From: an uncultured Atopobium sp.
Lineage (GTDB): Bacteria > Actinomycetota > Coriobacteriia > Coriobacteriales > Atopobiaceae
Direction: 5' to 3'
DNA: 64,000 nt
Assembly: GCA_947090525.1 (NCBI GenBank)
Contig: CAMUON010000001.1
Coordinates: 1-64,000, forward strand
In this document: positions 1 through 7,340 of the stretch, in pieces
Numbering within the stretch: position 1 is the stretch's first letter
How the letters are laid out: the number at the start of each line of letters is the position of its first letter
Made by a program: the position numbers and the translations under genes
The notes under the pieces: model-generated
The model's input: the letters and a program-made list of their open reading frames with translations, nothing else
Told to the model about the DNA's origin: nothing
The model's database searches: none

Positions 1-834
1 TGTTGCTGGTAGTAGAAGATTTCAGAGGACGGGAAGTCCAGTTCTCCGACAATGCTGTTAATGGTAAAGTAAGCTACATAGACGGTTTCATCTTCCTGCT
101 GGATTTTCAAATATCGCTGTTTTTCTTCCACCAAACAGCGAGTAGGCTTAATCAAGTCATAGTATTTAATCAGCGTTTCATTATCCAGCTTTTTCTTTGA
201 TAGATGGTACTCATACTCTTCATAGGCAGTGCCTGTCTGTCCGTAAAGGTGTTCAATCAGATAGCCGAAGTCGTCCTTATCTAACCTGCGGATTTTGAAA
301 CGACGAGAGATTTTATTTTCTAAGAGCTTTTCCATCTTCTGAAAACGCAGGATTTCATCATTACTCATACTAACAAAATCGCCCATCAGCTTATGGTTCA
401 CATCATAGACAAAATCAGACAAAGCATTTTTTTGCTTCAACGGTAAGACTTTTCATAGAAAACTCCTGATCGTTGAGAAGCAACTTAAAGCCGATAAAGA
501 AACGGTAGTTCACTTGATTTTCGCCAATCATGGATATTAAAGCGTCTGTCTGTTGGTCGATTTTGTCATAGGCAACCGCTTTGAGCTTGCCAGTGACTTC
601 ATTTTTGGAACGCTCTTGTGCAGAACGTATGCTGGATTCTGTACTGATTTGTAAAGCATGAATTTTGCCATCACGATTTTGTGCGATAAGCTGTCTGAAA
701 GAATCATGCACTTGTATTTTCTGTTCTGGACTTAGAAATGAGTAATTGTAAGGAACAAGCTCATAGTAAGCATAACATTCCCCGTCTTTATTCCAGACGA
801 GATTGTTTTCAATGTATTTAATTGGATATGCCAT
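1..834 (-). pseudogene. orf16: Tn916 Orf16 VirB4-like conjugation ATPase, N-terminal part, frameshifted
   Basis: The start at 834 has an AGGAGTG ribosome site and begins MAYPIKYIENN, the N-terminus of the Tn916 Orf16/TcpF ATPase that powers the conjugation channel. Reading is open to a run of seven T (seven A on the coding strand) at 427-433. There the frame runs into KKCFV and a stop at 415-417. Removing one A restores K-N-A-L-S-D-F-V-Y-D-V and an open frame through to position 1, so a single-base insertion has split the gene. The C-terminal ATPase motifs lie outside the window. The start overlaps the end of orf17 by 17 bases, the normal coupling in this element. A real mutation would probably abolish transfer; a homopolymer sequencing error is equally possible. 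Confidence 0.85.
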
Positions 835-1210
835 AAAATTCACTCCTAACTGCTGTAATGGCTTCTTGTGGCTGGTTTCTGCCAAGCGTTACTTTTTTTC
901 CTGCATAGGTCAGCTTTGGTCGCAGTGCATAAGCAATGACAGACTTCAAAAATCCATAAGGCTTTTTACCATCAAAAGTTTTTGTAGACATAAACCATGT
1001 GAAAGCCACAGGAATCCCAAAGTATTTGAGAAATGCTCCCTCTATCATGGAAAGAGGGAGCAAGTTGCCAAGTATCATCACTGCAAAGAGTGACACGACA
1101 AACCATGTCATTTGCGTAAAGGTTATGGGAAACGGAAGTCTAAAATCATTGATAGAATACAGTACCTTTTCCACAGACCAGATACTGGTATAGCTTCGTA
1201 TTTTCTTCAT
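818..1210 (-). CDS. orf17: Tn916 Orf17 conjugal transfer membrane protein (TcpE-like)
   Basis: A small protein of about 130 residues starting MKKIRSYTSIWSVEK, preceded by a GAAAGGA ribosome site 8 bases upstream. A longer in-frame start at 1324 exists but overlaps the end of ardA and lacks a clear ribosome site. Two hydrophobic segments (around PFPITFTQMTWFVVSLFAVM and FLKYFGIPVAFTWFM) suggest an inner-membrane component of the conjugation apparatus. In the family, TcpE-like proteins support the transfer channel together with the VirB4-like ATPase encoded next (orf16), whose start overlaps this stop. Confidence 0.85.
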   Translation of the reverse strand: MKKIRSYTSIWSVEKVLYSINDFRLPFPITFTQMTWFVVSLFAVMILGNLLPLSMIEGAFLKYFGIPVAFTWFMSTKTFDGKKPYGFLKSVIAYALRPKLTYAGKKVTLGRNQPQEAITAVRSEFYGISN

Positions 1211-1298
1211 GTAATCAATCCTTTCATAAAAAATAGGGGTAGCTGATTGAGCCACCCCGTAAAATAGAAAATCTGCCAGTAGTAATGTACCGACAGAT

Positions 1299-1796
1299 TT
1301 AATAGACGATTTCAAAAATCCCATGATTGGTTGAGATAAACGTTCCTGAAAGGTCTAAATCCCGACCATAGGCTTGATAATCAATATAGTTTTGAAGACT
1401 AGCTGGTACTTCGCCTAAAGCACCCGTTTCTTCAATGTAGTAGCGTGCCACGTCATACATATCATCACAATCGGAATGAATGATAATATCCTCTTGATGT
1501 TCGCTTAGTTCTTCAATGCTTGAAAAATGAGTGAGCAGAGCAGATAGCTCCGATTGTAATTCTTCGGGTAATTCCGATACCATTTCCCATAGTCGATTGA
1601 GTTCGCCAATGGAAGTGTATTCGTCAACCGTAAAGGGTAACTCGTAGTCATGAATGGCGTATTCCTCATATTCATCATTCAAGCCGATTTTCTCTTTGAC
1701 TTCCTCAAAGTCAATGGGAAAGGTAAACCACGCACCGACCAATTCGCCCTCATTGTATTTGCCTAAATTCGCAATATAGACTTGCATATCGTCCAT
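1299..1796 (-). CDS. ardA: Antirestriction protein ArdA (Tn916 Orf18)
   Basis: 165 residues, very acidic (many D/E), beginning MDDMQVYIANLGKYNEGELV and ending with the typical ISTNHGIFEIVY. ArdA is a DNA mimic that occupies type I restriction-modification enzymes and protects the incoming single-stranded-then-duplex element on arrival in a new host. The start at 1796 has an AAAGGACG ribosome site. It lies between orf19 and orf17, as in Tn916. Full length and intact; identification is by direct recognition of the sequence and context. Confidence 0.95.
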   Translation of the reverse strand: MDDMQVYIANLGKYNEGELVGAWFTFPIDFEEVKEKIGLNDEYEEYAIHDYELPFTVDEYTSIGELNRLWEMVSELPEELQSELSALLTHFSSIEELSEHQEDIIIHSDCDDMYDVARYYIEETGALGEVPASLQNYIDYQAYGRDLDLSGTFISTNHGIFEIVY

Positions 1797-1912
1797 ATAT
1801 TCACGTCCTTTCTTTGTAGAGATTCAAAAATCCCTACCGCACTTCGTTTGGTGTACCATTCCTTTGCGGAACATAAGAAAACCACTTATATTCCACAAAA
1901 GAACGGTTTTAT

Positions 1913-2134
1913 TTAAGCACCAATAATGCGATTGAATAGCTCTAGTAAAATGTCTTTTACTCCAGCAGCGTTGAAGACTAAGCCAACCGCAATAATCGCA
2001 ATAATTAAAAAGCCAATCAGTTTGCTAAACTCACGCTTGAAGCCAAGATACAAGCCAATCACAACGATTGCTAAAAGCACCAGTGATTGAGCGTTTGATA
2101 GAAACCAGTTATAAAGGTTTTGTCCAAAATTCAT
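1913..2134 (-). CDS. orf19: Tn916 Orf19 small membrane protein
   Basis: 73 residues, MNFGQNLYNWFLSNAQ at the start, followed by two hydrophobic stretches (LVLLAIVVIGLYLG and LIGFLIIAIIAVGLVF), so probably two membrane spans. It occupies the orf19 slot between the relaxase gene orf20 and ardA and matches the Tn916 product in sequence. Members of this group (TcpD/TcpC-neighbour small proteins) are thought to belong to the conjugation machinery, but no biochemical role can be read from the sequence. Confidence 0.85.
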   Translation of the reverse strand: MNFGQNLYNWFLSNAQSLVLLAIVVIGLYLGFKREFSKLIGFLIIAIIAVGLVFNAAGVKDILLELFNRIIGA

Positions 2135-2176
2135 AAAAATGTTCTCCTCTCTATATTCAATGAATTTGTATTTGAG

Positions 2177-3382
2177 TTATTTTTTTGTTGTTATCACGTC
2201 CTGTTCTTTTACTGACTGTTGCTTCAAAATCTGCTTGTGTCGGTCTGTCAGTTTCGCATGGTCGAGAATGTCTTTTACAACCTGCGTCTGGTTGATTTCA
2301 TCAAGTTTAATCGCAACCTTTAAGGTCGGGGCAACTTGATGAGATAGCCAGTTCAGCGTCCTTTGGAAGGAGTAAGGCTCTGGTTTTGTGGTTAGTTTTA
2401 ATCGTTCACGATTGTTCCCAATAAACCAAGCCCATTCTTCATTCAGTTTCCAATCAGAACGAGGTTTGGAATCGTCTTTATCTACAAAACGGATATACCG
2501 ATTGATAATTTTAAAGGCGGTATGCTCTGGATTGTCATAGACGAGTAAATCACGGACTGCATAATAGGCACGCTCATTTTTCAATCGAATCTCAAAACGG
2601 TTTTTTACTTCTGCGTCTTCAATGGGAATATCATTTTTCTTGTACTGCTCGTAGTCCTTTTCATAGATACAGAAATAAACTTCACTTTGTAATGAACCGA
2701 TATAGAGGGTGTTTCCCATACATTCCTTTTCCTCTTTGCGTACCAGTTCGCCACTGCGATAGCTTTTAAAACTGCGGAAGACGGAGATACATTCTTCCTG
2801 TTGGCACTTTTCAGTGAGTACAGGGATATTCAAAATCCCTGTCTTATCGTTAATGGCAAGGTCAAGGCGTTTCATCACACCGCCAGCCACCAAAACGTCC
2901 ATAAAGAACTCATACCAGCTTCTTTGTTGTGCCAGAAGATAGCTTTCAAATTGTCTGCACCCACGACCTTTCAATTCCACCAGAACTCCTTTGTCCAGTT
3001 CATGGGAGCAAAGGACGAATATGTCGCCTAAAGCATAATGCTCTGAATAAGAATAGAAACCATAGTCCTCATGAAGAAAATAGGACAGTTTCAGTTGTAA
3101 GATGTTTTCGACCACCTGCTGTACGTCTGTTGTCGGAAAGCGAATCCTTACATAATCAAACAGCATTTCAAGGGGAGCGTCGGGATTGAAGCGTTCCAGA
3201 GCTTCCCAAAGGGACTGCTGTAAATCCTCTGATGGCTTGACTTTTCCTGTTTCAATATCGCTTAGATACTGCCTTGTAATACCAGTCGCAACAGCTAAAC
3301 GGTTTTGAGATAGTCCATAAGCCAAGCGTTTTTCTTTTAAATGCTGTAACCAAGTTTGTTCATTCAGTAAAAATCCCTCCAA
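2177..3382 (-). CDS. orf20: Tn916 Orf20 relaxase / replication initiation factor (MobT-like)
   Basis: 401 residues from a TTG start (MEGFLLNEQTW). Residues about 17-50 form an XRE-type helix-turn-helix (LSQNRLAVATG, ITRQYLSDIETGKVKP). The rest matches the Rep_trans replication-initiator fold seen in MobT/Orf20 relaxases. In Tn916 this protein nicks the oriT just upstream, with integrase improving specificity, and supports rolling-circle replication of the excised circle. The oriT-like repeats begin within about ten bases of its start. The gene is uninterrupted. Confidence 0.92.
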   Translation of the reverse strand: MEGFLLNEQTWLQHLKEKRLAYGLSQNRLAVATGITRQYLSDIETGKVKPSEDLQQSLWEALERFNPDAPLEMLFDYVRIRFPTTDVQQVVENILQLKLSYFLHEDYGFYSYSEHYALGDIFVLCSHELDKGVLVELKGRGCRQFESYLLAQQRSWYEFFMDVLVAGGVMKRLDLAINDKTGILNIPVLTEKCQQEECISVFRSFKSYRSGELVRKEEKECMGNTLYIGSLQSEVYFCIYEKDYEQYKKNDIPIEDAEVKNRFEIRLKNERAYYAVRDLLVYDNPEHTAFKIINRYIRFVDKDDSKPRSDWKLNEEWAWFIGNNRERLKLTTKPEPYSFQRTLNWLSHQVAPTLKVAIKLDEINQTQVVKDILDHAKLTDRHKQILKQQSVKEQDVITTKK

Positions 3383-3559
3383 TCAAAAAGGCGTATGTCA
3401 ACTTTTAAAGCCCATTTGACATACGCTGAAATTTTGTAAATCCCTTGTAACCAAAGGATTTTCTAATGTTTTTTTGACTGTTTCCTGTCGATTTGTACCC
3501 CCCTGTTAGATACGGGGGGTTAAGTGCTGGCGTGGCTATTGCCACACCAGCCAGCAAGA
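3383..3559. other. oriT region of the Tn916-like element
   Basis: The gap between orf20 and orf21, where Tn916 oriT maps, holds three inverted repeats. A perfect 10-base pair CGTATGTCAA/TTGACATACG lies at 3392-3401 and 3416-3425. A C6/G6 hairpin lies at 3498-3503 and 3514-3519. An 11-base arm pair GCTGGCGTGGC/GCCACACCAGC lies at 3526-3536 and 3541-3551. Position and structure support a nick/initiation region; the exact nick site is not assigned. Confidence 0.8.
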
Positions 3560-4945
3560 TCAGTCCACACCTGCGACTTCCGCTTCGCACGTCGCCTGCG
3601 TGGACTGTCTGCTGTTGGATAACTTTTTAATTTCCTCCAAGAAATCATATCCTTTTGGTACAAGGGGAGTATAAAACTCTGATATGACACTTGTTCCTAC
3701 ATCAACATAGCCACGACCTTTGATTCGCTTTAAGAAGAAATCCTTTTGTACGTCACTGCCAAACATCATGCCATAGCCCATTTCAGACATACGACCTAAA
3801 GCCACTCTGAAATTAAACTGATCACGGATTCCGTCGCCTAAATATTTTGCGTCTGGACGTTGACAAGCCAGTATTAGAAAGAAGCCAGCTTGACGACCTA
3901 ACATGACAATCTGTTTCAGCTTATTCATAACTGCGGTGTTTTCTTTTGTTCCCAGCATTTCCATGAAAGCGACGTATTCATCAAAGATTAAGAAGTGTGC
4001 CGGGAGACCTAAGTAAGCATAATTTTTGCCAGTCTTATAGTTCTTCATCTGCTTCATTTCCTCACTACGTTTCATCATTTCTTCATAGAATGTTTCAATG
4101 CAAGAAAGCAAGTCTTCTTTTCTATAGTAGACATTTGCCATCACAGAACCTAAGTCCGCAAGGTCAGCATTTTTCGGGTCAAGAATATACAGTTTTGAAT
4201 CTGTATGAAGCAAGGCTTCAATCAGTGTCAGTATAAAGTAAGTTTTACCGCCACCTGTACCACCAGCAATCAACATATGAGGGAGCTTATCATATTCCCA
4301 CCATACGTTTTTCATTAAGCGAAGTTTACCATCTTTAGCTTCTACTTCATCAATAGAAATACGACTGGCTATGGTGTCATAGAGCAAAGTATATTCCACA
4401 TAGGAATCCTTTAACTCTTTATCCGTCAGCTCACAGTACAAGCCACTCTCTAATTTCTTTTCCAAGTGTAAGAGTTGGTCTTGATATTTTCCCAGCGTGA
4501 TTTCCACCCGTATCTGTATCAAGCCATTTTTAAGTCGATAATACATTTTAGGGAAGTAGGTTATCTTTTCCTTTGTACGACCAGCACTATCTTTAAAGAA
4601 ACCCTCTGTTTTGACCTGTTCAGATTCATACCACTTGTTTTCAAGTATCATCTTTGCCAGTTTTTGACGGTGGTAAAGTTGTTTAACCGTATCATAGCGA
4701 ACCCGTTTGAATACAAACGCTACCAGCAAGCAGATAAGAATTGCGACACTGAAACTGATAATTAAATAGGGAATGTCAATCTTATCTGCTTGTGATAGGT
4801 TAAAATCCTGCCAGTTGATCTGCTGGATTGTCTTCACATGAAACAGTCCGACAACCAGCAGGAAAACAGGCAGGAGTGACGCTATCGTAAAATGAAAGAC
4901 TAAATCTTTACCAGATGGGCGAATCCTTTTACCACGCTGTTTCAT
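3560..4945 (-). CDS. orf21: Tn916 Orf21 FtsK/SpoIIIE-type coupling ATPase
   Basis: 461 residues. The N-terminal 90 residues contain two hydrophobic spans (FTIASLLPVFLLVVGLF and YLIISFSVAILICLLVAFVF). The cytoplasmic ATPase domain follows, with a Walker A in AGGTGGGKTYF and a Walker B-like LIFDEYVAFM. This is the TcpA-type coupling protein that brings the relaxase-DNA complex to the conjugation channel. It lies directly upstream of oriT in transcription order after orf22. A GAAAGGAG site precedes the start. Intact. Confidence 0.93.
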   Translation of the reverse strand: MKQRGKRIRPSGKDLVFHFTIASLLPVFLLVVGLFHVKTIQQINWQDFNLSQADKIDIPYLIISFSVAILICLLVAFVFKRVRYDTVKQLYHRQKLAKMILENKWYESEQVKTEGFFKDSAGRTKEKITYFPKMYYRLKNGLIQIRVEITLGKYQDQLLHLEKKLESGLYCELTDKELKDSYVEYTLLYDTIASRISIDEVEAKDGKLRLMKNVWWEYDKLPHMLIAGGTGGGKTYFILTLIEALLHTDSKLYILDPKNADLADLGSVMANVYYRKEDLLSCIETFYEEMMKRSEEMKQMKNYKTGKNYAYLGLPAHFLIFDEYVAFMEMLGTKENTAVMNKLKQIVMLGRQAGFFLILACQRPDAKYLGDGIRDQFNFRVALGRMSEMGYGMMFGSDVQKDFFLKRIKGRGYVDVGTSVISEFYTPLVPKGYDFLEEIKKLSNSRQSTQATCEAEVAGVD

Positions 4946-4973
4946 GCGAAAAAGTCTCCTTTCTACCTAGCGA

Positions 4974-5360
4974 CTATTTGTCTTGTGTCGGTTCTTTCTT
5001 TGCTTGTGGTTGAGCTTTGAATGAACTAGAATCCTTTGTCAGCACAATATCGTCTGCCTTGATATACCAGTCAACATCTGCTCCTTGATAGGTGGCAGTA
5101 GCAACGGTGTCCGCAATGGGATTGATAAGTTCCACCCGTGCGTTATAATCAAACTCTTTCAAAGGCACGCTGGCAGGAATACTTACTTGAATCATGCGTC
5201 CTTGTCCTTTGGATTTTAAGTCATAGGTACGTTCCTTGATTTCATCTGAAACCGACCCGTCTTCATTTTGGATTCTCACTTCACGACGTAGAGCAGAGAA
5301 TTTCAATTCTCCAAAAGTCGTGTCTTTATCTAATACAATGCCATTTGCTAATCTCATCAT
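4974..5360 (-). CDS. orf22: Tn916 Orf22 (YdcP-family) protein
   Basis: 128 residues (MMRLANGIVLDKDTTFGELK). It belongs to the DUF961/YdcP-like group that always opens Tn916-type transfer modules, usually as two paralogues in tandem. It resembles the neighbour orf23 in fold pattern: both contain a stretch on R-V-(E/K)-L-(I/V)-N-P and end in a Y/W-x-(K/H)-A-D-D-motif (WYIKADDIVLTK here). The function is unknown beyond association with conjugation. An AGAAAGAGAGGAAAA stretch gives the ribosome site. Confidence 0.85.
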   Translation of the reverse strand: MMRLANGIVLDKDTTFGELKFSALRREVRIQNEDGSVSDEIKERTYDLKSKGQGRMIQVSIPASVPLKEFDYNARVELINPIADTVATATYQGADVDWYIKADDIVLTKDSSSFKAQPQAKKEPTQDK

Positions 5361-5375
5361 TTTTCCTCTCTTTCT

Positions 5376-5690
5376 TTATTCTTTTATCATGTCGTCAGCA
5401 TGTAAAAGGTAATTTGTAAAACCACGAGTGCCGATTTTGTAGCCCTCTGCGGTAATACGTGGATTGACTAACTTCACACGTTCCTCAAAGCCGAAATGTT
5501 TTTCGCCAGCTTCAGCAGGAAGCACCACCACAATATCATCTGCTCTTTGAACATCAGAATAGAGATTATAGCTTCTTGATAAGACAGTTAGCCGTCCGTT
5601 GATTCTTCGCTGAACGACTTTATCCTCGCCAGCAAATTCTAAATTGCCGAATGTTTTTTCCATGTTGGGAATCACAAATTTAAGTTCCAT
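5376..5690 (-). CDS. orf23: Tn916 Orf23 (YdcP-family) protein
   Basis: 104 residues (MELKFVIPNMEKTFGNLEF), first of the paired YdcP/DUF961-like proteins of the Tn916 transfer operon and a distant paralogue of orf22, which begins 16 bases downstream. The C-terminal YLLHADDMIKE echoes the orf22 ending. No catalytic motif is visible. The operon is read leftward from the element end, with tiny orf24 ahead of it. Confidence 0.85.
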   Translation of the reverse strand: MELKFVIPNMEKTFGNLEFAGEDKVVQRRINGRLTVLSRSYNLYSDVQRADDIVVVLPAEAGEKHFGFEERVKLVNPRITAEGYKIGTRGFTNYLLHADDMIKE

Positions 5691-5712
5691 ATTTTTACCT
5701 ATCCTTTCTTTT

Positions 5713-5787
5713 TTATTGGCTGAATGAATGTTTGATGGTCTTAAAGAGTGGGGAACGACCTTTTGATTCTTGATTTTTTGTTTTCAT
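5713..5787 (-). CDS. orf24: Tn916 Orf24 leader-like peptide
   Basis: A 24-codon frame (MKTKNQESKGRSPLFKTIKH... ending HSFSQ) with a strong GAAAGGAAGTG ribosome site 5-6 bases before the ATG at 5787. It matches the position of the small orf24 that heads the Tn916 transfer genes. It is basic and soluble. Whether it acts as a peptide or only as a translated leader cannot be told. Confidence 0.65.
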   Translation of the reverse strand: MKTKNQESKGRSPLFKTIKHSFSQ

Positions 5788-5820
5788 AAGTTCACTTCCT
5801 TTCAAAATCGGGTAAAAAAA

Positions 5821-5847
5821 TAGACACCTCATTTTTTGAAGTGTCTA
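5821..5847 (-). terminator. Stem-loop upstream of orf24 in the Tn916 left end
   Basis: TAGACAC at 5821-5827 pairs perfectly with GTGTCTA at 5841-5847, and on the reverse strand the stem is followed by a T-run (the seven A at 5814-5820 on the plus strand). It is shaped like an intrinsic terminator or attenuator just ahead of orf24, and could limit read-through from the chromosome into the transfer operon. Confidence 0.55.
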
Positions 5848-5931
5848 CCTATTAAATATTCAAATTTTATTGGAAGTATCTTTATATCTTCACTTTTCAA
5901 GGATAAATCGTCGTATCAAAGCTCATTCATA

Positions 5932-5953
5932 AGTAGTAAATTAGTAGTAAATT
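5932..5953. repeat. Tn916 integrase arm-type (DR2-like) direct repeats
   Basis: The 11-base unit AGTAGTAAATT occurs twice in tandem (5932-5942 and 5943-5953). It matches the direct-repeat sequence bound by the N-terminal domain of Tn916 integrase, as known from its DNA complex. These accessory sites sit inside the left end, about 75 bases from the element boundary. Confidence 0.75.
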
Positions 5954-6031
5954 GAGTGGTTTTGACCTTGATAAAGTGTGATAAGTCCAGTTTTTATGCG
6001 GATAACTAGATTTTTATGCTATTTTTCTTTG

Positions 6032-6052
6032 AAAAAAAGCTCCCGAAGGAGC
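6032..6052 (-). terminator. Intrinsic terminator of tRNA-Arg, abutting the transposon
   Basis: On the reverse strand GCTCC-TTCG-GGAGC (6039-6052) is followed by seven T (6032-6038). It lies 12 bases after the tRNA-Arg CCA end. The T-tract runs directly into the Tn916 end, so the element has inserted at the distal edge of this terminator. Confidence 0.8.
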
Positions 6053-6064
6053 GTGAAATTCAAG

Positions 6065-6141
6065 TGGTGCGGCGTACAGGATTCGAACCTGTGACGTTCT
6101 GATTCGTAGTCAGACCCTCTATCCAGCTGAGGTAACGCCGC
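6065..6141 (-). tRNA. tRNA-Arg (anticodon ACG)
   Basis: A 77-base cloverleaf. The acceptor GCGGCGT pairs with ACGCCGC, the anticodon loop CTACGAA gives ACG, the T-loop is GGTTCGAATCC and CCA is encoded. ACG is the wobble-inosine arginine anticodon, the substrate of the tRNA adenosine deaminase encoded at 31.7 kb. Confidence 0.97.
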
Positions 6142-6153
6142 GTGACTAATAAG

Positions 6154-6183
6154 TATATTGAACCTAAGCGCGACTAATGTCAA
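6154..6183 (-). promoter_or_regulatory. Promoter of tRNA-Arg
   Basis: On the reverse strand a consensus TTGACA (6178-6183) is followed after 18 bases by AATATA (6154-6159); an overlapping TATACT would give a 20-base spacer. It sits about 12 bases before the mature tRNA 5' end. Confidence 0.6.
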
Positions 6184-6341
6184 GCAACTTTTGAAATTTT
6201 TTGTAGCGCGCGCGAAACCATGCGTTTGAGCTCGTTTGCTCTCGTGCGCACCTGCAGTGCCTGCAGACGGGCAAATTTATGTAAATGTAGAAATGTGCAC
6301 AAAAAGACGAGCGAGCTATGGTATCATTTTTCCTTGCACAT

Positions 6342-6433
6342 GGAGAGCTGACCGAGTGGCCGAAGGTGCTCGCCTGCTAAGCGAGTATAGGGTGCAAACT
6401 CTATCTGGGGTTCGAATCCCCAGCTCTCCGCCA
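6342..6433 (+). tRNA. tRNA-Ser (anticodon GCT)
   Basis: A 92-base class II tRNA with a long variable arm. The acceptor GGAGAGC pairs with GCTCTCC, the anticodon loop CTGCTAA gives GCT, the T-loop is GGTTCGAATCC and CCA is encoded. Confidence 0.97.
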
Positions 6434-6445
6434 GATTTGATTGTA

Positions 6446-6476
6446 GCCCCGCGTGATTCATGCGGGGTTTTCTTTT
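6446..6476 (+). terminator. Terminator after tRNA-Ser(GCT)
   Basis: CCCCGC at 6447-6452 pairs with GCGGGG at 6462-6467 and is followed by TTTTCTTTT. It lies 13 bases beyond the tRNA. Confidence 0.85.
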
Positions 6477-6536
6477 ACCGCGGGCGCACGCTTCATTGCT
6501 TTGTGATTCTTGTACTGCCTGGTAGATGGGGGTCGT

Positions 6537-7340
6537 ATGTCAGATTCTATGTCTAATTCTATGCCCAAGGACTCCGATCGTCATACACCTGCATCTGCGA
6601 CTTCCCCCGCGACAACAGCACCTGCGGCGCGAGCGTCTGCGACACTTGCGGCTGACCCGGGTGCTCAGTCTACATCTCAGACGTTTCAGCATTTTGGCCG
6701 GCCCGTGCTTGTGTGTCGTTGGCGCCTTTTTGCCCAATCACTTCCCCTTGAAAATAGGCACTTGCGCGCCCTTTCGAGGAGATGTGTGCAGGGCTCGCAG
6801 GTGGACACGCACTTGGTTGCATGGGCTAAACAACATATCGAGTGGACGCTTTTTACCGGAGCTGTTGATCACCCGCACGGTGTGCTCATGCTTGTAATCG
6901 ACGAAGAAGGCCAGGCAGCGATGACCGTGGGAGAGTTTTCGCCGCTTGAGAATCCTTCACTCGAGATTCTTTGCGCACGCGCACAAACTGCAGCAACAGA
7001 AGCTGCGCATACAGGTGTTGCGCCCGAGAGCATGTGGGCATTTTTCGACGGTGTGCTGTACTGGGGAGCGGGCGAGTTTGAGAGCCCGTCGGGTGCAAAT
7101 TCACTTGTGCTTGATCTTGCAAAAACGCTTGGCATTGCGGTTGTGAGAAAGCCCAGTTTATTGCAGGAGATTCAGGACGGAGCTTCCGATTTTACAGAGC
7201 TTTGTTTGGTTTCGGATGAGCACGGCATCGTGTGCGATCGCGCTCACGCGGGCAGCATGACCACGCGCCTGTGCGAATACTATAAACGCTTGCTTGCAGC
7301 AGAAGAAAAGAAGACGCGCGCGCAGCATAAGCACGCATAA
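6537..7340 (+). CDS. Aminotransferase class IV-like protein (weakly recognised)
   Basis: 267 residues from the ATG at 6537 (ribosome site GATGGGGG). The first 45 residues are Ser/Thr/Pro/Ala-rich and probably disordered. The remainder has features reminiscent of fold-type IV PLP aminotransferases such as branched-chain aminotransferase and aminodeoxychorismate lyase. In particular the C-terminal SDEHGIVCDRAHAGSMTTRL resembles the glycine-bearing loop and 'G-P-x-T-x-x-L' ending of that family. I do not see a convincing PLP lysine, so it may be a divergent, perhaps inactive, relative. Its stop codon directly touches the stop of the convergent yitT-like gene. The function should be treated as unknown. 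Confidence 0.55.
   Translation: MSDSMSNSMPKDSDRHTPASATSPATTAPAARASATLAADPGAQSTSQTFQHFGRPVLVCRWRLFAQSLPLENRHLRALSRRCVQGSQVDTHLVAWAKQHIEWTLFTGAVDHPHGVLMLVIDEEGQAAMTVGEFSPLENPSLEILCARAQTAATEAAHTGVAPESMWAFFDGVLYWGAGEFESPSGANSLVLDLAKTLGIAVVRKPSLLQEIQDGASDFTELCLVSDEHGIVCDRAHAGSMTTRLCEYYKRLLAAEEKKTRAQHKHA

Larger units (their letters stand above)
1..6026. mobile_element. Tn916-family conjugative transposon, left part (truncated by window edge)
   Basis: The reverse strand carries orf24, orf23, orf22, orf21 (FtsK-like), oriT region, orf20, orf19, ardA (orf18), orf17 and orf16 in exactly the order of the Tn916 conjugation module, with near-identical proteins as I recall the family. Base composition is A+T-richer than the downstream host DNA. 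The element end lies near position 6026, in a T-rich stretch next to a tRNA-Arg terminator; a few bases of coupling sequence make the exact junction uncertain. The rest of the transfer module, the resistance cargo (often tet(M)) and xis/int would lie beyond the left edge and cannot be seen. Confidence 0.95.

Noticed and set aside
3405..3590. 61-residue reverse-strand frame in the oriT region
   Set aside because: It covers the oriT inverted repeats, has no ribosome site and overlaps the end of orf21; no product is known there in Tn916.
6236..6556. Open frame across tRNA-Ser(GCT)
   Set aside because: It is read through the tRNA and its terminator, with no ribosome site.
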